Shown one piece after another: positions 6,642-13,436 of a stretch of 47,033 nucleotides of DNA; the first letter of the stretch is position 1; each line of letters begins with the position of its first letter. The stretch comes from Gordonia sp. UBA5067 (GTDB taxonomy: Bacteria > Actinomycetota > Actinomycetes > Mycobacteriales > Mycobacteriaceae): NCBI RefSeq assembly GCF_002414845.1, contig NZ_DIAX01000010.1:39749-86781 (forward strand), given 5' to 3'. The notes below the pieces were generated by a model. It searched no databases. It saw nothing but the letters and a program-made list of their open reading frames with translations, and had not been told where the DNA came from. The position numbers and the translations under genes are program-made.

Positions 6642-7136
6642 ATGACAACCGAACGCGATACCAACCGTCTGCCGCTGCGTGCTGGAGCGATGCTGTTGCT
6701 TGCCGTGGCGATCGTCTTCTTCGGCCTTGGCGCCCACCGGCTCGCTACCGGGTCCACTAACCAGGCCGGGCCCGTCGCCGCGCCGAGCGCGCCACGTCCG
6801 AGTGGGGCCACGCCGCCGTCGGAGGCCGTCGCTGACACGTCGGTCGCCGCGTCGTCGACGAAAGTCTGCGTCGTCAACGCGGGCAGCGTTTCCGGCCTCG
6901 CCGGTTCGGTGACCGAGCAGCTGAAGACGAAGGGCTACAAGACGGCCGAGCCGGCCAACATGTTGTCGAGCACACTGAATGAGAACACGATCTTCTACCG
7001 GCCGGGAACCGAGGTCGCGGCCAAGCAAGTCGCCACCGATCTCGGCGGCGGGTACAGCGTCGAACCGCGCCCGTCGAACTCGTTGAAACTCCCGGCATGC
7101 GCCGATGGTGTGCTGGTCATCGCTATCACCGAATGA
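6642..7136 (+). CDS. LytR C-terminal domain envelope protein (Rv0431/VirR-like)
   Basis: A 164-residue membrane-anchored protein. Residues 13-33 form one transmembrane helix (LRAGAMLLLAVAIVFFGLG), followed by a Pro/Ala/Ser-rich linker (AAPSAPRPSGATPPSE) and a LytR_C domain: KVCVVNAGSVSGLAGSVTEQLKTKGYKT, then NTIFYRPG and a final strand VLVIAITE. In M. tuberculosis the homologue Rv0431 (VirR) is tied to peptidoglycan remodelling and vesicle release; transfer of that role is inference. ATG 6642 is preferred over the TTG three bases earlier because TAGACT is spaced for a leaderless transcript. Its stop overlaps a possible ATG of sodC, so the two are likely cotranscribed. Confidence 0.85.
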   Translation: MTTERDTNRLPLRAGAMLLLAVAIVFFGLGAHRLATGSTNQAGPVAAPSAPRPSGATPPSEAVADTSVAASSTKVCVVNAGSVSGLAGSVTEQLKTKGYKTAEPANMLSSTLNENTIFYRPGTEVAAKQVATDLGGGYSVEPRPSNSLKLPACADGVLVIAITE

Positions 7137-7147
7137 GAGGCATACCC

Positions 7148-7831
7148 GTGAACACCACCATTTTGCGTACTCACCGCAGGCCCGTCGCGGTCGTCGCGGC
7201 CGCTGCGGCGCTCGGCCTGGCTCTGGCCGGATGCAGCAACTCTGAAGAACCCTCGAACGTGAAGGGCACCAACCCCACCGTGGTCACCGGTGACCAGGGT
7301 GCGCCGGGCGGCGTTATCGAGCCCGGGCACGGGAGTGAGCAGAATGAGAGTCAGTCCGACCAGGCGACGGCCAAACTCATCGACGCCAAGCGGCAGCAAA
7401 TCGGGACGGCGGTGTTCACCAAGTCCGGCAAGGGCGTCAAGGTCTTCGTCAACGTGGCGCGGGGCCTGACTCCCGGCTTCCATGGCATGCACATCCATTC
7501 CAACGGCGTCTGCAATCCCGATGGGGCCGAACCATTCGCCAGCGCCGGCGGCCACCTCCAGGTCGACGGGCACACCGGTCACCCGTCCAGCGGTGACCTC
7601 GTCTCGATCTACATCGACGACTCCGGTGCCGGCACCACCACGACTTCGTCCGAGGCTGTCACCCTCGCGCAGATCACCGGCAAAGCGCTGGTCATCCACG
7701 CTGGTGCTGACAACTTCGGCAACATTCCGGACCGCTACAGCGCCGACGGACGCCCCGGACCCGACGAGAAGACCCTCGCCACCGGCGACGCCGGCGGCCG
7801 CGCCGCCTGCGGCGTCATCGACGCCGGCTGA
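7148..7831 (+). CDS. sodC: Cu-type superoxide dismutase lipoprotein
   Basis: Periplasm-side superoxide dismutase anchored by a lipid: the signal peptide ends in the lipobox LALAGC with Cys29. The active site is readable as HIH (His115, His117), GGH (His136) and VIHAGADN (His184), with a Cys122-Cys221 disulfide and the guiding arginine in GGRAACG. The zinc loop (GGHLQVDGHTGHPSSGD) closely follows that of M. tuberculosis SodC, reported as copper-only, so this enzyme probably lacks zinc too; that is inference. The GTG start at 7148 follows GAGAGG at 7136-7141. An alternative ATG at 7133 overlaps the preceding stop (ATGA) and would add five residues. Confidence 0.93.
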   Translation: MNTTILRTHRRPVAVVAAAAALGLALAGCSNSEEPSNVKGTNPTVVTGDQGAPGGVIEPGHGSEQNESQSDQATAKLIDAKRQQIGTAVFTKSGKGVKVFVNVARGLTPGFHGMHIHSNGVCNPDGAEPFASAGGHLQVDGHTGHPSSGDLVSIYIDDSGAGTTTTSSEAVTLAQITGKALVIHAGADNFGNIPDRYSADGRPGPDEKTLATGDAGGRAACGVIDAG

Positions 7832-7839
7832 ACCGCCAG

Positions 7840-9786
7840 ATGGGGGAGACCGGCGCGGCGAATGCGCCCGGGCCATATGACGAAGAGCAACTGTTTGATC
7901 TGAAGGCGGCCCCGCGGCTGGTGCCCCAGACCTATCCGGGGGTATGGCCGCCGGACTCGGTCGTCGTCGCTGCGGACCGGATGTGGAAGGTTGTCGATCG
8001 TTATGGGTCGGCCCTGGCCTGGGCGCAGACTCCACCGGTCCGCCTGGGGGTGTGCCGGGTGCGCAGCGTGTTGGCCGCGGACCGGAAGGACTCCTCGGCG
8101 GTTCAGCTGAACCGGCTCGCCGAACGTGAGAAATGCGCGTCGATTGACGCTCGGGCGCCGGTGCTGGCCATCGGATCCAATGCTGCGCCCGCGCAATTGC
8201 GGCATAAGTTCCGCGACCGCCCCGAGACGCTGTTCGTACCGTCCATCCGGGCTCGGGTCCGTGGCGTGGCGGTGGGGTACACCCCGTTCGTCTCGCAGTT
8301 CGGCTATGTTCCGGCAACCGCCTATCCGGACCGCGACGCCGAGGCGGTGCTGGCGGTGCAGTTCCTCGACGACCGTCAGCTGGCCGAACTCGACGAGTCC
8401 GAGTCGCCGTACTACCGGCGCGTCTGGCTCGACGCGGCTCAGGGGGTCAGCGTTGCGCTTGAGACCGGCGAGGCGCTGGCGGGCGCCTACGCGTATGTGG
8501 CCGGCGGCGGGGTCCTCGCCGACCGTGCCGGCACGCCCATCCGGATGTGGCTGCCGGGCACCGACAGTGCTGCGCCGGAATCCGGGCTCAACCAGGCCGA
8601 TCTAATGGCGTCGTTGCACGCCGACCCCGAGATCAACCCGCCGGCCGATGGCGCCCCAGGCGATCTCTCCGGCGCGGAGTTGACTGCGGCGATCGGGCGC
8701 TGCGGGCGACTGCGGCCCGACAACCCCTTTTTCGACCTGCCCGACGAGATGGGCAGCGTCCCCCGTCGATACGGTTCGATGTTGCCGGCCGGTGCGCCCG
8801 ACGACGCGCGTGCGCCGGCCCCCGGCGAATTGGCCGGCGAGATGCTCGCCTGGGTCGGTGCAAGTCCCGATGGGATCGACCGTGGCGGAAAATCCGTCAT
8901 CCGGCTGAGTCGCGACGACGCCGCCCGGCTGAACAATCCGAAGCTGGTGTCGATCCGTTCTGCCCAACTCGCCGCGCGGCACGGATCGGCCGCGCCGGCG
9001 GCACTGGCCGCGCTGCATCCCTACGACCCGGCCGATCCGGCCGAACCGGCCGACGGCCACGCCCAAATCGACCACGTCCTGCGGATGGGCTGCGGACTTG
9101 AGCGGGGCGACATCGTTGCGATCCGGCCGGCGCGCGTCGACCGGATTCGCTGGTTCGACTGGATGCTCGGGAAGCCGACCTACCTGACGATGCGGGTAAC
9201 CCTGGCCGACCCTGCCTCGGCCGAGCGCGACATCGTGCTCATGTCGCGGTTGGCGATCGACATCCTCGGCGTCGAGGGGGGCGACTACGTCGTGATGGAG
9301 GGCGCCCCGGACGAGGATGGCGAGGTCCCGTCGGTCGTTCTCAAGGTGTTTGAGGTCCCCGCCGACGTCGAGGAAAACCGGCGCAGGGTCACCGGAGGTT
9401 CCTGGGGTGCGCGGTTCCCCGCAGCCACCGAAACCCTCGGTGTCAACCAGGATTTGCCGATGGCCTTCGTTGACGCGGAGTTGCGCTCCCGGCTCAACGT
9501 CAACGGTCAGACGCTCGGCACCGTCCGGGTGCGGCCCGGGCGCTTGCACCGCTTCTATGCCGAACTGCGGGAGATCCTGCTGGTGTTGGCGGTGGCGCTG
9601 CTCGGCGTCGTCACCGTTGTCGGCGACAAGTCCGTGCAGGTGAGCTTGATTCTCGCGCTGGTGGTCATGTCGACGGTGCTCGTCTTCGGCCGCATGCGCC
9701 GCCGGCTGTCGCACCGCTCGAAGTCCCGTCAGTTCGGCAAGAAGCGCCAGCTCCGCAAAGCGCGACGGAAAGACTCGGCGCGGTGA
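7840..9786 (+). CDS. Unknown membrane protein with gamma-glutamylcyclotransferase-like domain
   Basis: A 648-residue protein I cannot assign to a named family. Residues about 107-230 resemble the gamma-glutamylcyclotransferase fold: VLAIGSNAAPAQL stands where those enzymes have FAYGSNL, and LAELDESESPYYRRV matches the LDxxEg...YxR block with the putative catalytic Glu188. Residues about 410-510 (GLERGDIVAIRPARVDR, DIVLMSRLAIDILGVEGGDYVVMEG) look like two copies of a small beta-barrel unit of the Cdc48-N/double-psi type. Two transmembrane helices follow near 575-615, then a very basic tail (RMRRRLSHRSKSRQFGKKRQ). The gene starts 8 bases after sodC and is probably in its operon. Possible roles in amide or peptide turnover at the membrane are inference. 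Confidence 0.6.
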   Translation: MGETGAANAPGPYDEEQLFDLKAAPRLVPQTYPGVWPPDSVVVAADRMWKVVDRYGSALAWAQTPPVRLGVCRVRSVLAADRKDSSAVQLNRLAEREKCASIDARAPVLAIGSNAAPAQLRHKFRDRPETLFVPSIRARVRGVAVGYTPFVSQFGYVPATAYPDRDAEAVLAVQFLDDRQLAELDESESPYYRRVWLDAAQGVSVALETGEALAGAYAYVAGGGVLADRAGTPIRMWLPGTDSAAPESGLNQADLMASLHADPEINPPADGAPGDLSGAELTAAIGRCGRLRPDNPFFDLPDEMGSVPRRYGSMLPAGAPDDARAPAPGELAGEMLAWVGASPDGIDRGGKSVIRLSRDDAARLNNPKLVSIRSAQLAARHGSAAPAALAALHPYDPADPAEPADGHAQIDHVLRMGCGLERGDIVAIRPARVDRIRWFDWMLGKPTYLTMRVTLADPASAERDIVLMSRLAIDILGVEGGDYVVMEGAPDEDGEVPSVVLKVFEVPADVEENRRRVTGGSWGARFPAATETLGVNQDLPMAFVDAELRSRLNVNGQTLGTVRVRPGRLHRFYAELREILLVLAVALLGVVTVVGDKSVQVSLILALVVMSTVLVFGRMRRRLSHRSKSRQFGKKRQLRKARRKDSAR

Positions 9787-9789
9787 CGG

Positions 9790-10125
9790 CTATTCGTCGC
9801 GGGTCGGGACCTCGGTGGGCGAGCGAGTGAGTCCGCTGTCGGCGCGCTGCTCCCGATAGGCCAGCTGTCCGACGCGCTGGGCGACGACCGGTGCGGTTAT
9901 CAGCGCGAACAGACCCGCCAGAATCAGCATCCCGACGTCGACGTTGTGGCCGAGCCGCACCCCCGCGCCGGAGAACACCAGCAGGAGCCCGAAGGTCTGC
10001 GGTTTCGTCGCTGGGTGCATCCGCGAGAGGGTGTCCCGAAAGCGCAACACACCGATCGATGCGGTCAGGGCGACCGCTGCCCCGACGAGCACCAGGACGG
10101 TGCTGATGATCTCGACGGCACTCAT
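9790..10125 (-). CDS. mnhG: Mrp/Mnh Na+/H+ antiporter subunit G
   Basis: Small membrane subunit of the Mrp antiporter complex, which exports Na+ in exchange for H+. At 111 residues it has the family's three helices and hallmark GVLRFRDTLSRMHPATKPQTFG between helices one and two. The C-terminal tail from about residue 90 is hydrophilic (AYREQRADSGLTRSPTEVPTRDE). The ATG at 10125 overlaps the mnhF stop by four bases (ATGA). It is the last gene of the operon and ends 3 bases from the convergent GGCT-like gene, with no room for a separate terminator. Confidence 0.93.
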   Translation of the reverse strand: MSAVEIISTVLVLVGAAVALTASIGVLRFRDTLSRMHPATKPQTFGLLLVFSGAGVRLGHNVDVGMLILAGLFALITAPVVAQRVGQLAYREQRADSGLTRSPTEVPTRDE

Positions 10126-10394
10126 TGGCGGTCGTCTCGAACGCGGAAACGGGCGACGGCGATCGACCCGATGAAGTTCACCAGGGCAATGGCGACGACG
10201 GCTGAGAGCACGGTGGAGTCGCCGCTGATTCCGGCCCACAGGGCCAGCGCGCACATCGTCAGTGCGATCGCCATGTCGAGCGCGACGAGCCGGTCCAGGG
10301 TGGTCGGGCCGCCCAAGACGCGTATCGATGTGAGGATCCCGGCCAGGATGAGCATCGATCCGGCGGCCAGCCAGAGTAGATCGAAGGTACTCAT
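10122..10394 (-). CDS. mnhF: Mrp/Mnh antiporter subunit F
   Basis: A 90-residue three-helix subunit needed for assembly and activity of the Mrp complex. The family signature RVLGGPTTLDRLVALDMA occupies residues 25-42, followed by two more hydrophobic helices. The start ATG at 10394 overlaps the mnhE stop by four bases, and its own stop overlaps mnhG in the same way. A longer in-frame reading with an upstream start runs inside mnhE and was not used. Confidence 0.93.
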   Translation of the reverse strand: MSTFDLLWLAAGSMLILAGILTSIRVLGGPTTLDRLVALDMAIALTMCALALWAGISGDSTVLSAVVAIALVNFIGSIAVARFRVRDDRQ

Positions 10395-11101
10395 CGCGGC
10401 TCTCTTCCATCGGCGTCGCGCTGGGCGAGCACCCGGTTGTGGTACTCGTCGTCGATCCCGTGGTAGGGACTCGGGTGCCACTCGCTGTCGCGCTCAAAAG
10501 CATGGATGAAAGCCCGTTCGACAAAGGCGATCTGCTTATCGAATTGTGCGACCTTCTTCGGCGACGACAGGTCGAAAACGTGAATGTAGAGCAGCCGCCG
10601 GCGGTGGTCGATCTCGACCACGATAGTCCCCGGGACCAGGTTGATGTAGTTGATGGCCAGGGTCAGGACCATGTCGGACTTGATTGCGACGCGGCGCCGG
10701 ACCACCGCGCCCAGCGGCGGCCGCGCCGGCCGGATCGCCGCCCAGGCGACCTGCATGGAGGAAAGGCAGAAGTCCACGATCAGGCGCAGAACCAGAAGGG
10801 TGATGGAGACGGGGTGGAGACGGCCCTCGATGGGGACGCGGGGCAACGGCAGCAGTGTCATGATGCCTAGCGCGACGGCGAGACCGGCAATGACGTTGGC
10901 CCAGGAAATCGTCCCCCACAGCAGGACCCAGACGAAGGTCAACCAGGATGCGGTCCACAACCGCACACCGACTTCGCGGACGTCGCCGCCGAGCCACCCC
11001 GGAACCGTGACATGGCCGGCGATCCAGACGAAGATCGTGCCGAACCCCCAGAACACGCCCAGCAGCGCCAGGCGCCAGGCGTTGGTCACTGCCGCGCGCA
11101 T
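10391..11101 (-). CDS. mnhE: Mrp/Mnh antiporter subunit E
   Basis: MnhE has 236 residues: a hydrophobic N-terminal part with about three helices (up to about residue 125), then a cytoplasmic domain with SDMVLTLAINYINLVPGTIVVEIDHRRRLLYIHVFDL, the conserved MnhE core, and a charged C-terminus. The N-terminus is longer than in short MnhE proteins, as is common in actinobacteria. ATG 11101 follows AAGGGGG at a good distance and makes a TGATG junction with mnhD; a GTG one codon upstream is possible. It helps assemble the antiporter with MnhF and MnhG. Confidence 0.92.
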   Translation of the reverse strand: MRAAVTNAWRLALLGVFWGFGTIFVWIAGHVTVPGWLGGDVREVGVRLWTASWLTFVWVLLWGTISWANVIAGLAVALGIMTLLPLPRVPIEGRLHPVSITLLVLRLIVDFCLSSMQVAWAAIRPARPPLGAVVRRRVAIKSDMVLTLAINYINLVPGTIVVEIDHRRRLLYIHVFDLSSPKKVAQFDKQIAFVERAFIHAFERDSEWHPSPYHGIDDEYHNRVLAQRDADGREPR

Positions 11102-12777
11102 CACCGACCCCCTTCGTGGTGGCCGGACCGTTTCGTGTCGTCCGGGTAGCGGGCGCCGATGCCGGTCACCGCGTGGATATAGACCCGGGGATTGATGATG
11201 TCCGCTGCCGCGCGGTCGGCGTAGTTCATTATCGGTCCGGCCCAGACCGTCATTGCCAGGCCGACGGCAACCATGGCCGCGGTTGGGATCACCATGCCCG
11301 GCGGCATGGACCCGACGTCGTCGCGGTCGGAGTAGGCGATGTCGGTGCTCTCGTCCATCAGCGCGGACGGGCGTTCATCGGACAGGTTGCCCTCGGGTGC
11401 GTCGGCGCGCGCTCGCCAGAATGCCTTGGTCCAGATGCGGGCGACGACGTACAGCGTGAGCAGACTGGTGACCAGGCCGCCGACGACCAGCGTCCAGGCG
11501 AGCACCGATCCGTCGACGGAACCGGCCTGCAGTAGCGCAACCTTGCCGATGAACCCGGAGAACGGCGGGATCCCGCCCAGGTTGAGCGCAGGAATCAGGT
11601 AGAGGATCGCCAGCACCGGGCTGGCGATCAGTCCGCCGAGTCTTCGTAGCGATGCCGACCCGGCCTGACGTTCGATCAGACCCACGACGAGGAACAGGGT
11701 GGTCTGCACCAGAATGTGGTGCGCGACGTAGAAGATTGCCGCCGCCATGCCGATTTTCGACGATAGGGCGATGCCGAACACCATGTAGCCGATGTGGCTG
11801 ACGAGGGTGAACGAGAGCAGGCGCTTGATGTCGGACTGGGCGATCGCGCCGGCGATACCCACGAGCATCGTCAGGAGGCCGGCGACCATGAGCACCGAGT
11901 CCATCGAACCGCCGGGGAACAGTAGGGTGTGGGCTCGGATGATCGCGTACACGCCGACTTTGGTCAGCAACCCGGCGAATACCGCGGTGACCGGGGCCGG
12001 GGCGGTCGGGTAGGAGTCGGGCAACCACGTCGACAGCGGGAATACGGCGGCCTTGATGCCGAACGCGACCAGTAACACCGCGTAGAGCGCATTGCGGGTG
12101 CCGTCGGGGACGGACCCGTCGTTGAGGCGCAGCGACATCTCGGCGAGGTTCAGCGTCCCCGTCGTCGCGTAGGCGAAAGCGATGCCGACGAGGAAGATCA
12201 GCGACGACGTCATCGAAACCATGACGTACATCGCGCCGGCGCGGACCCGATCGGCGCTGGCGCCGACGGTGAGCAGCACGTAGCTCGCGGTGAGCAGCAC
12301 CTCGAATGACACATACAGGTTGAACAGGTCCCCGGCCAAGAAGGCGTTGCACACGCCCGCGCACAGGATCTGGTAGGTCGGCTGGAAGATCGAAACCGGT
12401 TGCGACTCGGTCCCGTCGCGCAGACCCTGTCCGATGGCGTACAGGATAACCGCGAGGAGCACGGTCCCCGAGACGACCAGCATCATCGCCGACAAATGGT
12501 CGACGACGAGGGTGATGCCCAATGGTCCGAGCCGCTTGCCGCGCGCACCATCGACGTCGGCGTCCCATCCGCCGATGGCAATGGCCTGCGTGCCGTGCTT
12601 GCTGACCCCGAACAGCATGAGTACCGACGAACCGAGGCTGAGACTGATGGCGAGGACGGTGACGACGCGCTGCAGTCGGGGACTGCGCGCGGCGACCAGC
12701 GTGATCGCCGCGCCCATGAGTGGCACCAGGGTTGGCATGACGATGAGGGCGGGGAACCACGAGATGGGCACGGTCAT
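11101..12777 (-). CDS. mnhD: Mrp/Mnh antiporter subunit D (proton-conducting)
   Basis: A 558-residue polytopic protein of the complex I NuoL/M/N-like family and one of the two ion-translocating subunits. Visible motifs are FLAGDLFNLYVSFEVLLTAS with the conserved glutamate, PLSTWLPDSYPTAPAPVTA, LLTKVGVYAIIR with the key lysine, and IPPFSGFIGKVALLQAG with another conserved lysine. About 14 hydrophobic segments can be counted. The C-terminal 90 residues include a hydrophilic loop (WRARADAPEGNLSDERPSALMDES) before a final helix. ATG 12777 overlaps the mnhC stop by four bases. Confidence 0.95.
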   Translation of the reverse strand: MTVPISWFPALIVMPTLVPLMGAAITLVAARSPRLQRVVTVLAISLSLGSSVLMLFGVSKHGTQAIAIGGWDADVDGARGKRLGPLGITLVVDHLSAMMLVVSGTVLLAVILYAIGQGLRDGTESQPVSIFQPTYQILCAGVCNAFLAGDLFNLYVSFEVLLTASYVLLTVGASADRVRAGAMYVMVSMTSSLIFLVGIAFAYATTGTLNLAEMSLRLNDGSVPDGTRNALYAVLLVAFGIKAAVFPLSTWLPDSYPTAPAPVTAVFAGLLTKVGVYAIIRAHTLLFPGGSMDSVLMVAGLLTMLVGIAGAIAQSDIKRLLSFTLVSHIGYMVFGIALSSKIGMAAAIFYVAHHILVQTTLFLVVGLIERQAGSASLRRLGGLIASPVLAILYLIPALNLGGIPPFSGFIGKVALLQAGSVDGSVLAWTLVVGGLVTSLLTLYVVARIWTKAFWRARADAPEGNLSDERPSALMDESTDIAYSDRDDVGSMPPGMVIPTAAMVAVGLAMTVWAGPIMNYADRAAADIINPRVYIHAVTGIGARYPDDTKRSGHHEGGR

Positions 12778-13436
12778 GCGTCGAACCCCTGTTCGTCGCG
12801 GCGGGTCGCACCGTCGGGCGTGCATTCGTCGTCATCCGGGCTCGGCAGCACGCAGAAGTCGTCTTCATCGGGGCTGTGCAGCTCGTCGACGACACTGTCG
12901 GCGTCACTCATGAGCAGGTCGGTTTCGATGATCGTACGGTGCAGTGCCTCGAACTGCTCGGGGGTGAGTGGGTGGCCCTCATCGTCGAACAGATCGCCCG
13001 CCGTCGTGTCGGCGAGGGTGAGGGGATCGTCACTGCGATCGCGGTCGCCGGCGGTGTCGAGCGATCCGGTGAGGATCTTGACGTCCTCGGGATCGTCGTC
13101 GACATCGTCGTCGTTGTCGCCCTCGTCACGATTGAGGACGAACAACCGGTAGACGAGGGCGAGCACGAAGGCGGCCACGCCCATCATGATGACGATGGCC
13201 GTCAGGATCATGGCCTGGGCCAGCGGGTCGGCGTCCACGGTTCGTCCGGCGGTCTCCTGGCCGCGAACAGGCGGGTTGCCGCTTCCACCGGCGATCACCA
13301 GGATGAGGACGTTGACCGCATTGCCCATGAGCATCAGCCCGAGCAGCATCTTGATCAGCGAACGATCCATCAACAGGTACGCGCCGCAGGCGACGATGCC
13401 GCCGAGGACGACGACCAGGGGCACGTTGACGCTCAT
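12774..13436 (-). CDS. mnhC: Mrp/Mnh antiporter subunit C with a long acidic C-terminal extension
   Basis: Residues 1-102 are a standard NuoK-like MnhC: three helices, with GAYLLMDRSLIKMLLGLMLM and DPLAQAMILTAIVIMMG as family motifs. Typical MnhC proteins stop at about 110-150 residues. This one continues for about 118 more, extremely rich in Asp and Glu (NDDDVDDDPEDV, SPDEDDF, SPDDDEC), with a more ordered stretch LTPEQFEALHRTIIETDLLMSDADSVV that could form helices. The tail should lie in the cytoplasm, so it might sense cations or pH or bind a regulator; this is inference. The start makes a TGATG junction with mnhA. The reading frame is continuous and ends in overlap with mnhD. Confidence 0.9.
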   Translation of the reverse strand: MSVNVPLVVVLGGIVACGAYLLMDRSLIKMLLGLMLMGNAVNVLILVIAGGSGNPPVRGQETAGRTVDADPLAQAMILTAIVIMMGVAAFVLALVYRLFVLNRDEGDNDDDVDDDPEDVKILTGSLDTAGDRDRSDDPLTLADTTAGDLFDDEGHPLTPEQFEALHRTIIETDLLMSDADSVVDELHSPDEDDFCVLPSPDDDECTPDGATRRDEQGFDA

